Assembly (NCBI RefSeq): GCF_013318015.2
Contig: NZ_CP115841.1
Span: 2,738,501 to 2,802,500, forward strand
Reading direction: 5' to 3'
Length of the DNA stretch: 64,000 bases
From: Agrobacterium tumefaciens
GTDB taxonomy: Bacteria; Pseudomonadota; Alphaproteobacteria; Rhizobiales; Rhizobiaceae
The notes under the pieces are model-generated. The model ran no database searches and had not been told where the DNA came from. It saw only the letters and a program-made list of their open reading frames with translations. This document shows positions 45,671 to 56,035 of the stretch, piece after piece (position 1 is the stretch's first letter; every line of letters begins with the position of its first letter). A program made the position numbers and the translations under genes.

Positions 45671-46969
45671 ATGTTGAAGAAGATTTCCATGGCCGCAGTG
45701 GCGGTCAGCATTTCGGCAACGTCTTCCATGGCTGCGACCAACATCACCTGGTGGCACGGCATGGGCGGCCGTAACGGCGAAGTCATCAACGAAGTTTCGC
45801 AGAAGTTCAACGAAGCCCAGAAAGAATGCGCTCTGACGCCGGTTTCCAAGGGCTCATACGAAGAAGCGCTTGCAAGCGGCATCGCTGCTTTCCGTTCGGG
45901 CGAACAGCCGAACATTCTCCAGGTTTTCGATGCTGGCGCTGCCACCATCATCAACGCCAAGGGCGCTGTCATTCCTGCGGAAGACCTCATCAACAAGGCC
46001 GGTTACAAGTTCGACCGCGAAGCCTTCATCAACGGCGTCCGCTATTTCTACGCTGCCGCTGACGGCAAGTTCGTCGGCATGCCTTTCAACACTTCCGCGC
46101 CGATCATGTATGTCAACGACGAAGCCCTGAAGAAGGCCGGCGTCGAAGCTCCGAAGACCTGGGAAGATTTTGAAAAGGTCGCACCGAAGCTGAAGGAAGC
46201 CGGTTACATCCCGCTCGTCCAGTCGCAGCTCACCTGGCAGTTCACGGAAAACTTCTTCTCCCGCAACAACATCCAGTTCGCAACCAACAACAATGGTTAC
46301 GACAGCGTCACCGACACCAAGCTGAAGGTCACCGATCCGAACCTCGTCATGATGTTCGACAAGCTGAAGGACTGGAAAGACAAGGGTCTGTTCGCCTACT
46401 ACGGCGCCGGCTGGAACGACAACCAGAAGCCCTTCGAAGAAGGCAAGGTTGCCCTCTGGATCGGTTCCTCGGGTTCGTTCGGTGGACTGCAGAAGACGGC
46501 GTCCATGCCGTTCTCGGCAACCTTCCTTCCCTACTGGGGCTCCATCAAGGGCGCTGGCACCAACTCCTTCATCGGCGGCGCTGCCCTCTTTGCAATGTCG
46601 GGCAAGTCTGAAGCCGAAAACAAGTGCGTCGCTGACTTCTTCCAGTTCCTGACTTCGCCGGAAATCCAGGTCTTCTACCACAAGGCTACCGGTTACGTCG
46701 CTATCACCACGGCTGCTTACGAAAAGGCCAAGGCTGAAGGCTTCTACAAGGAAAAGCCTGCCGCCGAAGTCGGTATCCAGCAGCTGTCGCTGCCTGCAGG
46801 CGAATGGTCCAAGGGCTACCGCCTCGGTTTCTACCCGCAGATCCGCTCCATCATGGAACGCGAATACAACCGCATCTTCTCCGGCGAAGTAACGCCGAAG
46901 GACGCCTTCGACATCATCGAAAAGGAAGGCAACGATCTTCTCGCCCGTTTCGCTAAAACGGCTGGCTGA
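45671..46969 (+). CDS. ugpB: sn-glycerol-3-phosphate ABC transporter substrate-binding protein
   Basis: 432 residues with a signal peptide (about 1-22, ending SSMAA) and a periplasmic binding fold closely resembling E. coli UgpB: WWHGMGGRNGEVINEVSQKFNEAQKE, YEEALASGIAAFRSGEQPNILQVFDAG, PFNTSAPIMYVNDEALKKAGV, KATGYVAITTAAYE. It captures sn-glycerol-3-phosphate or related diesters in the periplasm. The codon use is strongly biased, suggesting high expression. First gene of ugpBAEC behind the candidate Pho box. Confidence 0.92.
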   Translation: MLKKISMAAVAVSISATSSMAATNITWWHGMGGRNGEVINEVSQKFNEAQKECALTPVSKGSYEEALASGIAAFRSGEQPNILQVFDAGAATIINAKGAVIPAEDLINKAGYKFDREAFINGVRYFYAAADGKFVGMPFNTSAPIMYVNDEALKKAGVEAPKTWEDFEKVAPKLKEAGYIPLVQSQLTWQFTENFFSRNNIQFATNNNGYDSVTDTKLKVTDPNLVMMFDKLKDWKDKGLFAYYGAGWNDNQKPFEEGKVALWIGSSGSFGGLQKTASMPFSATFLPYWGSIKGAGTNSFIGGAALFAMSGKSEAENKCVADFFQFLTSPEIQVFYHKATGYVAITTAAYEKAKAEGFYKEKPAAEVGIQQLSLPAGEWSKGYRLGFYPQIRSIMEREYNRIFSGEVTPKDAFDIIEKEGNDLLARFAKTAG

Positions 46970-46998
46970 TCTCCCTTTTTGAAACCAACGATAGTTGT

Positions 46999-47029
46999 CG
47001 AGCCTCCTTTCCGCCGGAAAGGAGGCTCG
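46999..47029 (+). terminator. Intercistronic hairpin between ugpB and ugpA
   Basis: Perfect 14-bp stem CGAGCCTCCTTTCC / GGAAAGGAGGCTCG with a GCC loop. No T-tract follows, so it is more likely a RNA-stabilising or attenuating hairpin that keeps ugpB mRNA abundant than a full terminator. Confidence 0.7.
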
Positions 47030-47053
47030 CTCTTGGATTAAGGAGGCGCAAGC

Positions 47054-48028
47054 GTGGCCTATACATCGTCTCAACCGCGTCTGGCCCGGTTTCTATCCGG
47101 CCGGTCTGCAAAAACCGGAAAAACGGCGAAGGCCGCAGAAGCCAGCATGAAGCGCGTGCAGTTCTCCTCGTCCTACGTGCCCTATCTGTTTCTGGCGCCG
47201 CAACTGGCGGTGATTTTCATCTTCTTCTACTGGCCCTCCGTCCAGGCCGTGCAATCGTCGTTCTTTATCGAAGACCCTTTCGGGTTCGGTGCAACGTTCG
47301 TGGGCTTCGCCAATTATTCCGATGCCATCTTCAATCCGGAATATCTAAACATCGCCAAATTCACGGTTGTCTTCACCGTGCTCGTTACTTTCTTTTCGCT
47401 GGCGCTCGGTCTTTTGCTTGCGGTCAAGGCCGATGCGGTCGTTCGCGGCAGTTCCGCCTACAAGACGTTGCTGATCTCCGTTTACGCCATCGCGCCGCCG
47501 GTTGCGGGTCTCATCGGCATGATGTTTTTCGACCAGCATATCGGGCCTTTCGTCAAGATGGCCGCGTTTTTGGGCTGGGATATGAAGGTTGGCCTCAACT
47601 ACTTCGATACCGCCTTCGCCATGATTGCCGTCGCGGTCTGGAAGCAGATCCCTTATAATTTCATTTTCTTCCTGTCCGGATTGCAGGGCGTATCCGTCGC
47701 CGTGCGCGAGGCTGCCGCCATCGATTGCCGATCGGGCGTGCGCCGGTTCTGGACGGTCATCATGCCGCTTCTGGCACCGACTGCCTTCTTCCTGCTGATC
47801 ATCAACATCACCTATTCGCTGTTCGATACGTTCGGCATTATCGACGTGATGGTGAAGGACAAGGCCGCCAACAATCCGATTACGCTGGTCTACAAGGTCT
47901 TTCTCGACGGTTTCCGCGGCAATGACATCGGCGGTTCTTCTGCCCAGTCCGTCATCCTGATGCTGGTCGTCTTCGTTCTGACCATCATCCAGTTCCGCTT
48001 CATCGAAAAACGCATCCATTACAATTGA
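47054..48028 (+). CDS. ugpA: sn-glycerol-3-phosphate ABC transporter permease UgpA
   Basis: 324 residues from GTG 47054, which has AGGAGG seven bases upstream. Six membrane helices with the permease coupling motif EAAAIDCRSGVRRFWTVIMPLL facing the ATPase. The protein carries about 30 extra basic residues before MKRVQFSSSYVPYLFLAPQL compared with E. coli UgpA (295). Works with UgpE in the inner membrane. Confidence 0.93.
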   Translation: MAYTSSQPRLARFLSGRSAKTGKTAKAAEASMKRVQFSSSYVPYLFLAPQLAVIFIFFYWPSVQAVQSSFFIEDPFGFGATFVGFANYSDAIFNPEYLNIAKFTVVFTVLVTFFSLALGLLLAVKADAVVRGSSAYKTLLISVYAIAPPVAGLIGMMFFDQHIGPFVKMAAFLGWDMKVGLNYFDTAFAMIAVAVWKQIPYNFIFFLSGLQGVSVAVREAAAIDCRSGVRRFWTVIMPLLAPTAFFLLIINITYSLFDTFGIIDVMVKDKAANNPITLVYKVFLDGFRGNDIGGSSAQSVILMLVVFVLTIIQFRFIEKRIHYN

Positions 48029-48039
48029 GGGAAAAGACA

Positions 48040-48882
48040 ATGTACAAGACAAAACCCCTCGACCATCTGGTGCTGATCATCGGCGCACTCTTCCTGATAT
48101 TGCCTGTCGTCGTGGCATTCATGACGTCCACTCATACGGCGGCGGAAATCCACCGCAGCGGCCTGACACTCGTTCCGGGCGACAATTTCGTCGGGACCTA
48201 TGAAAAGGTCCTGACGCAGAAGGGCGGCTTCACCGGGCAGATCACCGGTCTCAACATGGTGCTCAACTCGCTGATCCTCGGCATCGGTTTTGCCGTCGGC
48301 AAGATCGTCCTGTCGATGATGGCAGCCTATGCGATCGTCTATTTCCGGTTCCGGTTTGCAACGCTTGCCTTCTGGATCATCTTCACCACCCTGCTTCTGC
48401 CGCTCGAAGTACGCATCATGCCGTCCTATGAGGTGATGAGCAAACTCGGCCTCTTGAACTCCTACACCGGTCTGATCGTGCCGCTTCTGGCGTCTGCGAC
48501 GGGCACTTTCTATTTCCGGCAGTTCTTCAAATCCATTCCTGAAGAATTGCTGGAAGCCGCTCGCATCGACGGTGCGGGCCCGGTCAAGTTCTTCATTGAT
48601 GTGATCATCCCGCTTTCCCGTACCATGATGGCGGCGATCTTCATCATCATGTTCGTTTACGGCTGGAACCAGTACCTCTGGCCCATGCTGATGACCACGG
48701 ACGAGAGTTTCTTCACCCTGATGCGCGGCATCAAGTCGATCCTGCAAGTCTGGGTCGGTTCGCAAATCCCCGATTACAACGAAGCTTTCGCGCTTGCCGT
48801 TCTGGCCATGCTGCCGCCTGTGATGATCGTCGTGATCTTCCAGCGCTGGTTCATCAAGGGCCTGACGGAAAGCGACAAATAA
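48040..48882 (+). CDS. ugpE: sn-glycerol-3-phosphate ABC transporter permease UgpE
   Basis: 280 residues from ATG 48040, which is preceded by GAGGGAAAAGACA (an upstream in-frame TTG at 48025 overlaps ugpA). Six membrane segments; the EAA loop is [33 protein letters not shown] follows, typical of UgpE. Inner membrane, partner of UgpA. Confidence 0.95.
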   Translation: MYKTKPLDHLVLIIGALFLILPVVVAFMTSTHTAAEIHRSGLTLVPGDNFVGTYEKVLTQKGGFTGQITGLNMVLNSLILGIGFAVGKIVLSMMAAYAIVYFRFRFATLAFWIIFTTLLLPLEVRIMPSYEVMSKLGLLNSYTGLIVPLLASATGTFYFRQFFKSIPEELLEAARIDGAGPVKFFIDVIIPLSRTMMAAIFIIMFVYGWNQYLWPMLMTTDESFFTLMRGIKSILQVWVGSQIPDYNEAFALAVLAMLPPVMIVVIFQRWFIKGLTESDK

Positions 48883-48893
48883 GGAAACCGAAA

Positions 48894-49994
48894 ATGGCCG
48901 CGATAGAAATCAGTCAGGTCTGCAAGGATTATCACGGCGGCGTGCGTGCCGTGCATCACGTCGATATCGACATCAGGGACGGCGAGTTCATTGTTCTCGT
49001 CGGTCCTTCCGGCTGCGGCAAGTCCACGCTCCTGCGTATGGTGGCCGGACTTGAGGATATTTCCGAAGGCACGGTGAAGATCGGTGACCGGGTGGTCAAC
49101 CAGGTAGATCCGGCTGACCGGGATATCGCCATGGTGTTCCAGAACTATGCGCTCTATCCGCATATGTCGGTGCGCCAGAACCTGGAATACGGGTTGAAGA
49201 ACCGCAAGACGCCGAAGGCGGAGATCGATGCGCGCGTGGCCGAGGCCGCCCGCATGCTGCAGCTCGAACCCTATCTGGAGCGCAAGCCGCGCGCCCTTTC
49301 CGGCGGCCAGCGTCAGCGAGTCGCCATGGGCCGCGCCATCGTGCGCAAACCGGCGGCCTTCCTGTTTGATGAGCCCCTGTCCAACCTTGATGCCAAACTG
49401 CGCGTTTCCATGCGCGGCGAGATCAAGCGCCTGCAAAAGCGCCTCGGCACCACTTCGATCTACGTCACGCACGATCAGCTGGAAGCCATGACGCTGGCAG
49501 ATCGTCTGGTGGTGCTGAACGGCGGCCGCATCGAACAGATCGGCGCACCGCTTGAGGTCTATCACACCCCCGCTTCCACCTTTGTCGCAAGCTTCATCGG
49601 CTCTCCCGCCATGAACCTGCTGAACGGCGAGTTGCATGGGGATAGCCTTGCCGTCGGGCCGTCGCTGATCGCACTCAACGGTTTCGCCCCCACCTCCGGC
49701 CCGGTTACTGTGGGCATGCGGGCGGAAGATTTCCGCCTGGCGGCGGCAGGTGAGCCCGGTTTTTCGCTACGCGTCGAGTATATCGAGGAACTCGGCTCGC
49801 AGCGTCTTATCCACGGCATGATCGGCGACCAGAACCTGACTGTGGCGTTTTCGCCGGAGGTCGAGATTCCGGCTACCTTGTCGGTCGCCATATCTCCGGA
49901 CAAGCTGCACTTCTTCTCCAGCGAGACCGGCAAGCGCATAGCGAGCAAGGCGGAACAGGGTGTGGCGCAGCCCGTGCAGTTGGCAACGGCCTGA
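48894..49994 (+). CDS. ugpC: sn-glycerol-3-phosphate ABC transporter ATPase UgpC
   Basis: 366 residues. Walker [10 protein letters not shown] (about 37-45), Q-loop, signature LSGGQRQR, Walker B AFLFDEPL and THDQLEAM switch; C-terminal regulatory TOBE-like domain (about 235-366). It powers import through UgpA/UgpE. Eleven bases behind ugpE; last gene of the unit. Confidence 0.95.
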   Translation: MAAIEISQVCKDYHGGVRAVHHVDIDIRDGEFIVLVGPSGCGKSTLLRMVAGLEDISEGTVKIGDRVVNQVDPADRDIAMVFQNYALYPHMSVRQNLEYGLKNRKTPKAEIDARVAEAARMLQLEPYLERKPRALSGGQRQRVAMGRAIVRKPAAFLFDEPLSNLDAKLRVSMRGEIKRLQKRLGTTSIYVTHDQLEAMTLADRLVVLNGGRIEQIGAPLEVYHTPASTFVASFIGSPAMNLLNGELHGDSLAVGPSLIALNGFAPTSGPVTVGMRAEDFRLAAAGEPGFSLRVEYIEELGSQRLIHGMIGDQNLTVAFSPEVEIPATLSVAISPDKLHFFSSETGKRIASKAEQGVAQPVQLATA

Positions 49995-50007
49995 GTGGAC
50001 GATAAGA

Positions 50008-50038
50008 AATCGGCGCGATGACTAAAATTGCGCCGATT
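50008..50038 (+). terminator. Long-loop hairpin after ugpC
   Basis: AATCGGCGC (50008-50016) and GCGCCGATT (50030-50038) with a 13-base loop, just behind the ugp operon; no clear T-tract follows. Confidence 0.4.
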
Positions 50039-50104
50039 GTCAAAACCGCTTCGTTACGATCCCGATGATAGAAGATCTCCAATATTTCACGGGGGTTTTC
50101 TAAT

Positions 50105-50617
50105 ATGCCTTTAAAGATGATGTTCGCGGCGGCTGCCACCATGGCCATCCGCACGGTGCCGATATTGCCGGCCTCTTTGCGCCGGGCAAAAGACGAGAGC
50201 GTGGTTAGCGCGTCCTGCACCGATTTGCGGCTGCAGCCGGCCCCCATCAACCCCGACTGGATAATTTCCGGTGATCCTCAGGCGCGTGCGGCGGATCATT
50301 CCAGAAGCGGAGACCGCGCCTCCAGCACAGCCATGTGGGATTGTACGGCGGGCGAGTTCCGCTGGTTCTTCGGTTGGGACGAGACCGTCTATATCCTTGA
50401 GGGTGAGGTGCATGTGACGGCGGAAGACGGCACAGTCAGTATCCTGCGGGTGGGTGACGTCGCTTATTTCCGCGCGGGAACATGGGCCACCTGGCGGGTG
50501 GATGAGTATGTCCGCAAGGTTGCCTTCATGCGCCGCCCTTTCCCCACGGCGCTGGCTCTGGCCTACCGGGTCAAGAACAAGCTGTTTGCCGGTCGTTCCT
50601 ACAAGCTGGCGGCCTGA
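50105..50617 (+). CDS. Cupin-domain protein
   Basis: 170 residues. A single small cupin (about 85-150, WFFGWDETVYILEGEVHVTAEDGTVSILRVGDVAYFRAGTWATWRVDEY) resembles the (S)-ureidoglycine aminohydrolase/DUF861 group. An N-terminal basic, hydrophobic part (MPLKMMFAAAATMAIRTVPIL) may be a membrane or signal segment. Function unknown; it stands between the ugp operon and gshB and is probably an independent gene. Start ATG 50105. Confidence 0.75.
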   Translation: MPLKMMFAAAATMAIRTVPILPASLRRAKDESVVSASCTDLRLQPAPINPDWIISGDPQARAADHSRSGDRASSTAMWDCTAGEFRWFFGWDETVYILEGEVHVTAEDGTVSILRVGDVAYFRAGTWATWRVDEYVRKVAFMRRPFPTALALAYRVKNKLFAGRSYKLAA

Positions 50618-50634
50618 ACTGGTAAAACACTCCG

Positions 50635-50664
50635 GCAGGTGGAGCTCTGCGCAGCGCCACCTGC
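50635..50664 (+). terminator. Hairpin after the cupin gene
   Basis: GCAGGTGG (50635-50642) and CCACCTGC (50657-50664), 14-base loop, T-poor flank; terminator or stabiliser. Confidence 0.45.
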
Positions 50665-50861
50665 GGAATTGTGAAGGTTCAATAAAACTCACAAAAAGCA
50701 CCCCTCGCAGCAGTTGCGTTTGAATGGTCGCTGCCCTACATCTTCAGGGTTTTCTGAAGCATTTCCGGGTCTCTTCCGGTCCTGCGGGGAATCGCGAACA
50801 GACGAGGCAATGGGCACGGCGGAACCGCGAAGCGTCCGCATGCTGCAAGAGGAAGATGCGC

Positions 50862-51821
50862 ATGGCGAAGATCAAGAACGTCGCGATCCAGATGGATCAT
50901 GTCTCCGGCATCAATATCGCCGGCGACTCCACCTTCGCCATGAGCCTTGAGGCGCAGGCACGTGGATACCGGCTGTTTCACTATACCCCCGAACGCCTCT
51001 CCATGCGCGATGGCAAGATCTACGCGACCGTCGAACAGATGGAACTGCGCGATATCAAGGGCGACCATTTTTCGCTCTCGGAGCCGGAGCGGGTCGATCT
51101 CTCGACCATGGATGTCATTCATCTGCGACAGGATCCGCCATTCGACATGGCCTACATCACCTCGACCCATTTGCTCGAGCGCATTCATCCCAAAACGCTT
51201 GTTGTCAACGATCCCGCCTGGGTCCGCAACTCGCCGGAAAAGATTTTCGTCACCGAATTCGCCGATCTGATGCCGAAGACGCTGATCACCAAGGATGTCT
51301 CTGAAATCGCCCGCTTCCGCAATGAAATGGGCGATATCATCCTCAAGCCGCTTTATGGCAATGGTGGTGCAGGCGTCTTCCATTCCGCGCGGGACGACCG
51401 CAATTTCTCATCGCTGCTGGAAATGTTCGGCCAGATGTTCCGCGAACCCTATATCGCCCAGGAATACTTGCCGGATGTTCGCAAGGGCGACAAGCGTATC
51501 CTTCTGGTGGATGGCGAGCCCGTGGGCGCGATCAATCGCGTGCCGGCGGAAAATGATGCCCGCTCCAACATGCATGCCGGCGGCCGCCCGGAGCCAACGG
51601 AACTCACCGCGCGTGAGAAGGAAATCTGCCGCCGCATCGGCCCCGCCCTGCGCGAGCGCGGTTTCCTGTTCGTTGGCATCGATGTGATCGGCGATTACCT
51701 CACGGAAATCAACGTCACCTCACCGACAGGCATTCGTGAAGTGCAGAAATTCGGCGGTGCCGATGTGGCAAGCCTGTTGTGGGATGCGATCGAGAAAAAG
51801 CGCGAAGCACAGGATTTCTGA
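50862..51821 (+). CDS. gshB: Glutathione synthetase
   Basis: 319 residues from ATG 50862; AGAGGA lies just upstream. Joins gamma-glutamylcysteine and glycine with ATP in the cytoplasm. The ATP-grasp core is visible in [44 protein letters not shown] and [16 protein letters not shown]; the N-terminal [20 protein letters not shown] matches bacterial GshB. No neighbouring gshA is present. Confidence 0.97.
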   Translation: MAKIKNVAIQMDHVSGINIAGDSTFAMSLEAQARGYRLFHYTPERLSMRDGKIYATVEQMELRDIKGDHFSLSEPERVDLSTMDVIHLRQDPPFDMAYITSTHLLERIHPKTLVVNDPAWVRNSPEKIFVTEFADLMPKTLITKDVSEIARFRNEMGDIILKPLYGNGGAGVFHSARDDRNFSSLLEMFGQMFREPYIAQEYLPDVRKGDKRILLVDGEPVGAINRVPAENDARSNMHAGGRPEPTELTAREKEICRRIGPALRERGFLFVGIDVIGDYLTEINVTSPTGIREVQKFGGADVASLLWDAIEKKREAQDF

Positions 51822-52006
51822 GGCAATTTCCTCGCCACCTGCGTTTGTTCCGCGTGCACAACTCTATACAACTGAAATACACCGTGCGCGCGAAATTGTT
51901 CGCTTAATGTTCTTGTTTTATTCTTTGCTCTGTGGCAGGTTACTTGAGAGTGGCCGCCATCGGGGCATAATGCTTTGATGTTGTGGCCGGTTTGCGGGGG
52001 CAGGCC
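51822..52006. promoter_or_regulatory. Promoter region of comM with LexA-type box
   Basis: 185 bases. A GTTC-GCTTAAT-GTTC (51898-51912) fits the alphaproteobacterial LexA site GTTC-N7-GTTC exactly and lies about 95 bases before the comM start. Confidence 0.6.
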
Positions 52007-53539
52007 ATGGTGGCGCGGGTCAATACGGTTGCATTTCAGGGAATAGAGGGTGTGCCGGTCGAGGTGCAGGTGATGGTCGCACCCGGAAAGGTCGGCATCC
52101 AGATCGTCGGCCTGCCGGACAAGGCGGTGGCGGAAAGCCGGGAGCGGGTGCAGGCCGCGCTCCACGCCTCCGGTCTGGCGCTGCCGGCAAAAAAAGTCAC
52201 GGTCAATCTTGCGCCTGCGGATTTGCCCAAGGAAGGATCGCATTTCGATCTTCCGATCGCTTTGGGTCTCATGGCCGCGTTGGGAGCGATCCCGGCGGAA
52301 GCGCTCGGGCAATATGTGGTTCTCGGCGAACTCAATCTCGATGGCACCATCGGCACGGTTTCGGGCGCTCTGCCCGCGGCCATCGGTGCCAATGCGCTCG
52401 GGAAGGGTTTGATTTGCCCGGCTGATAGCGGGCCGGAAGCAGCCTGGGCCGGGGCTGGCATCGATATTCTCGCCCCACGCAGCCTTATTGCGCTTGCCAA
52501 CCATTTTCGCGGCACCCAGCTTCTCTCCCGCCCGATGCCCGCCATCCGCGCCAATCCGGTCAATTTGCCGGATCTGGCCGATATCAAGGGGCAGGAGACG
52601 GCCCGGCGCGCGTTGGAAGTGGCAGCTGCCGGTGGCCATAATCTGCTGATGGTTGGCCCGCCCGGCTCCGGTAAATCCATGCTCGCCGCGCGCTTGCCCT
52701 CAATTCTGCCACCGCTCGAGGCTGCGGAATTGCTGGAAGTGTCCATGGTCCACTCCATCGCCGGCCAATTGTCCGGCGGCAAGCTGTCGGACCGCAGACC
52801 GTTTCGCACGCCACACCATTCCGCCACCATGGCCGCGCTTATCGGCGGAGGGCTGCGTGCCAAGCCGGGTGAGGCTTCACTTGCCCACCACGGCGTTCTT
52901 TTCCTCGATGAGTTCCCGGAATTTGCGCCTCAGGTGCTGGATGCGCTGCGCCAGCCGCTGGAAACGGGCGAATGCATCGTTGCCCGTGCCAATCACCGCG
53001 TCACTTATCCGGCGGAAATCCAGCTTGTCGCTGCGATGAACCCCTGCCGGTGCGGCAGAGCGGGGGAGCCGGGTTTCACTTGCGCCAGAGGGCCACGTTG
53101 CATGACAGATTATCAGGCCCGCATTTCCGGCCCGCTGATGGATCGCATCGATATTCGCATCGACGTTCCCGCCGTCTCCGCCACTGACCTCATCCGTCCC
53201 ATGACTGCCGAACCGAGTTCGGTGGTGGCCGCCCGTGTCGCTCGCGCCCGCCTTGCGCAGCAGGAGCGTTATGCGGCGGCGGGCTCTTCAGGCATTCGCA
53301 CCAACGCTCGCTGCACGACAACGCTGATCGAAAAATATGCGGAGCCCGATGCTTCCGGGCTGCAGTTGCTGCGCGATGCTGCCGAACAGTTGAAGTTCTC
53401 CGCACGCGGTTATCATCGCATTCTCAAGGTAGCCCGCACATTGGCTGATTTGGACGGCAAACAAACTGTCGGACGTATACATGTGGCCGAAGCCATTTCA
53501 TACCGCATTGCCGGTGAAAGACTGACGGCGGCGGCATAA
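52007..53539 (+). CDS. comM: ComM/YifB-family Mg-chelatase-like AAA+ ATPase
   Basis: 510 residues from ATG 52007 (a GTG at 51983 is an alternative). N-terminal ChlI-like/Lon-protease-type domain (ARVNTVAFQGIEGVPVEVQV), AAA+ motor with Walker A GPPGSGKSM near residue 217 and Walker B LFLDEFPEF near 300; CxC-x14-C-type zinc region NPCRCGRAGEPGFTC. ComM family helicases promote branch migration during natural transformation and repair in other bacteria; function in rhizobia unproven. Candidate LexA box upstream. Confidence 0.93.
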   Translation: MVARVNTVAFQGIEGVPVEVQVMVAPGKVGIQIVGLPDKAVAESRERVQAALHASGLALPAKKVTVNLAPADLPKEGSHFDLPIALGLMAALGAIPAEALGQYVVLGELNLDGTIGTVSGALPAAIGANALGKGLICPADSGPEAAWAGAGIDILAPRSLIALANHFRGTQLLSRPMPAIRANPVNLPDLADIKGQETARRALEVAAAGGHNLLMVGPPGSGKSMLAARLPSILPPLEAAELLEVSMVHSIAGQLSGGKLSDRRPFRTPHHSATMAALIGGGLRAKPGEASLAHHGVLFLDEFPEFAPQVLDALRQPLETGECIVARANHRVTYPAEIQLVAAMNPCRCGRAGEPGFTCARGPRCMTDYQARISGPLMDRIDIRIDVPAVSATDLIRPMTAEPSSVVAARVARARLAQQERYAAAGSSGIRTNARCTTTLIEKYAEPDASGLQLLRDAAEQLKFSARGYHRILKVARTLADLDGKQTVGRIHVAEAISYRIAGERLTAAA

Positions 53540-53572
53540 GCGGCCTTCCTTCGCCCTTTATCGGCTAAAACA

Positions 53573-53605
53573 ATTGTGCCGCTGGCGGATGGCCGGCGGC
53601 ACAAT
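53573..53605. terminator. Bidirectional hairpin between comM and cysK
   Basis: ATTGTGCCGC (53573-53582) and GCGGCACAAT (53596-53605), 13-base loop, between convergent genes. Confidence 0.6.
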
Positions 53606-53655
53606 CGGTCATTGCGGTCAGGCGCGCGTTTGCGGCCTGACCGAAGAGGAACGGC

Positions 53656-54624
53656 TTAAAGCCCAAGCCCTTCGAAAAGGGCGGTCGAAAGGTAACGTTC
53701 CGCGAAGGAGGGAATGATGACGACGATATTCTTGCCGGCATTTTCCTCACGTGCGCCGACCTTGATCGCCGCTGCGAGTGCCGCGCCCGAGGAGATGCCG
53801 ACGGGTACGCCTTCCAGCTTCGCCACCAGACGGGCGATTTCAAAAGCGTCGTCATTGGTCACGGTGACGATTTCGTCATAGATTCCAGTGTCGAGGATCG
53901 CGGGTGCAAAACCGGCGCCGATGCCCTGGATCTTGTGCGGACCGGGGTTGCCACCGGAAAGAACCGGGCTGTCGGCTGGCTCGACGGCAATGACCTTCAC
54001 CTCCGGCTTGCGGGATTTCAGCACCTGGCCCGTACCGGTGATAGTGCCACCCGTACCGATGCCCGAAACAAAAATATCGACAGCACCCTCGGTGTCGTTC
54101 CAGATTTCTTCCGCTGTCGTCTTGCGATGAATATCCGGGTTTGCGGGGTTTTCGAACTGCTGGGGAATAATCGCGTCTGGCAGGGTTTCGGCCAGTTCCT
54201 GTGCCTTGGCGATGGCGCCCTTCATGCCCTTCGGGCCTTCAGTCAACACCAGTTCCGCACCCAGCAAGGCCAGCATTTTCCGGCGTTCGACCGACATCGT
54301 TTCCGGCATGGTCAAGATCAGCTTGTAACCCTTGGCGGCGGCGGCAAAGGCTAGCGCAATGCCCGTGTTGCCGGAGGTCGGCTCAACCAGCGTCGTTTTG
54401 CCGGGGGTGATCTTGCCCTGGGCTTCCAGCGCTTCAATCATGGCAACGCCAATGCGGTCTTTCACGGAGGCGATGGGGTTGAAGAACTCCAGCTTGGCGA
54501 GAAGATTGGCCTTCACGCCCTTTTCCCTCGCCAGCTTGTCCAGCCGCACGATCGGCGTATCGCCGATTGTTTCGGTGATGGAGGAATAGACGCGTCCGCG
54601 TCCGGGCTTTCTGGCTTCGGGCAT
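53656..54624 (-). CDS. cysK: Cysteine synthase A (O-acetylserine sulfhydrylase)
   Basis: 322 residues, a PLP fold type II enzyme that makes cysteine from O-acetylserine and sulfide. PLP Lys in ASVKDRIG, glycine-rich PLP phosphate loop [19 protein letters not shown] and the C-terminal serine-binding [10 protein letters not shown]. Start ATG 54624 follows GGAGAG. It is monocistronic, converging with comM. Confidence 0.94.
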   Translation of the reverse strand: MPEARKPGRGRVYSSITETIGDTPIVRLDKLAREKGVKANLLAKLEFFNPIASVKDRIGVAMIEALEAQGKITPGKTTLVEPTSGNTGIALAFAAAAKGYKLILTMPETMSVERRKMLALLGAELVLTEGPKGMKGAIAKAQELAETLPDAIIPQQFENPANPDIHRKTTAEEIWNDTEGAVDIFVSGIGTGGTITGTGQVLKSRKPEVKVIAVEPADSPVLSGGNPGPHKIQGIGAGFAPAILDTGIYDEIVTVTNDDAFEIARLVAKLEGVPVGISSGAALAAAIKVGAREENAGKNIVVIIPSFAERYLSTALFEGLGL

Positions 54625-54780
54625 GATGCTCTCCTGTATGAAGGCTACACGATGTGTGGCCGCAAGATTTCAGCGGCAGAATAGGAGCAATAGTCTTGTC
54701 AGGCCAGCGAACGTTCGTCCTAATATCGTCTGATTACCGGAAAAAATTCACGATAAATCAGGCAAATGCACGAAATCGTT

Positions 54781-55404
54781 TCAGGTGCTGCGGATCGCGA
54801 TCATGGTCGCCGTTCCCGCCAGAATTCCCGCCGCGGTGCGGTTGAGGATCGTCAACGCACTTGGCCGTTTCAGGAGGTTGCGCGCCTTGGCAGCAAGCAG
54901 GATGTAAGGCAGGAGAACGGCCATCAATACGACGAAGGTCAGCGCCAGAAGTGTCGCATATTCCGATGGGCCGATCATGCGGATGTCGATCAGCGTCGGC
55001 ACCAGCGCCACATAAAACAGCATGGTTTTTGGATTACCCAGCGTGATCAGCAGGCCGGACAGAAACGACATGGGAATGCTGGTGCTTTTTTTCGCCTTCA
55101 GGTCCTGTGGCAAGAGGCCGGCGGTCCAGAGCTTCCATGCGATATAGAGAAGATAGGCTGCGCCGGCAAACTTCAGGACCATGAAGGCCTCCTGAAAAGT
55201 CTGCGCCACGAAGGCGAGGCCGAGGATCACGCCGGTCAGGTAGATCATGTCGCCCAGCACCAGCCCGAGGCCCATGAAGAAGGTTTCCCGAAACCCCGAT
55301 CCAAGCGCCCGCGCCACGATCGCCGTCATGCCGGGGCCAGGGATGGCAGCGGCGATGAAGAGTGCGGTGGAATAGGCAAGAAGGGTCGTCAGCGTCATGG
55401 TCAT
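54781..55404 (-). CDS. LysE/RhtB-family amino-acid exporter
   Basis: 207 residues with five to six membrane helices. Begins with AAIPGPGMTAIVARALGSG, the conserved first-helix G-P/PG motif of the LysE superfamily, followed by a gated loop with polar residues. It exports amino acids such as homoserine/threonine or lysine/arginine; substrate unknown. Inner membrane. Confidence 0.92.
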   Translation of the reverse strand: MTMTLTTLLAYSTALFIAAAIPGPGMTAIVARALGSGFRETFFMGLGLVLGDMIYLTGVILGLAFVAQTFQEAFMVLKFAGAAYLLYIAWKLWTAGLLPQDLKAKKSTSIPMSFLSGLLITLGNPKTMLFYVALVPTLIDIRMIGPSEYATLLALTFVVLMAVLLPYILLAAKARNLLKRPSALTILNRTAAGILAGTATMIAIRST

Positions 55405-55474
55405 TTTCCCCGAAAATCCGCCAGATCAATAGCGAAAATCAGGGGTGAAAACAATCGCCCATAAAGGGGGCTGG

Positions 55475-55945
55475 TCAAAGCCCCGTGGAGCCGAAACCAC
55501 CGGCACCGCGTGCCGTCTCGGATGTTTCGGTCACTTCGCTGACTGCCACCTGCGTAACTGGTGCAATCACCATCTGTGCGATGCGCATGCCGCGCTCGAT
55601 GACAAAATCGGCCTGCCCCAGATTGGCGAGAATGACCTTCACTTCGCCGCGATAGTCGCTGTCCACCGTGCCGGGGGAATTGAGGCAGGTGATGCCGTTC
55701 TTGATGGCGAGGCCGGAGCGCGGACGGATTTGCGCCTCATAGCCTTGCGGAACCTCGAAGACGAAACCGGTCGGCACCAGCGCCCGTTCGCCCGGCTGCA
55801 AAGTGAGCGGTTCATCGGCCGGCACTGCGGCGCGCAGGTCCATTCCGGCGGCGCCACGGGTTTCATAGGAAGGCAATTCGAGGTCTGCGCCATTGGCGAG
55901 ACGCACAAGCCGGAGGAGGGGGCGATTATCATTTTGAACGGTCAT
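55475..55945 (-). CDS. dut: dUTP diphosphatase
   Basis: 156 residues with all five dUTPase motifs: [42 protein letters not shown] and the C-terminal P-loop-like [11 protein letters not shown]. It hydrolyses dUTP to dUMP, protecting DNA. Start ATG 55945. Divergent from prfC. Trimeric, cytoplasmic. Confidence 0.97.
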   Translation of the reverse strand: MTVQNDNRPLLRLVRLANGADLELPSYETRGAAGMDLRAAVPADEPLTLQPGERALVPTGFVFEVPQGYEAQIRPRSGLAIKNGITCLNSPGTVDSDYRGEVKVILANLGQADFVIERGMRIAQMVIAPVTQVAVSEVTETSETARGAGGFGSTGL

Positions 55946-56035
55946 GCGGCATTAGTTTGCCGAGATCGCGGCAAGGTCAATTGCAAATGCGGGCCTGAAA
56001 CGCTAGATACCCCGCAATTCCACAGGATTTGTCAG

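Noticed and set aside
54709..54718. CGAACGTTCG palindrome upstream of cysK
   Set aside because: Short, self-complementary tetramer repeat without the GTTC-N7-GTTC spacing of LexA sites.
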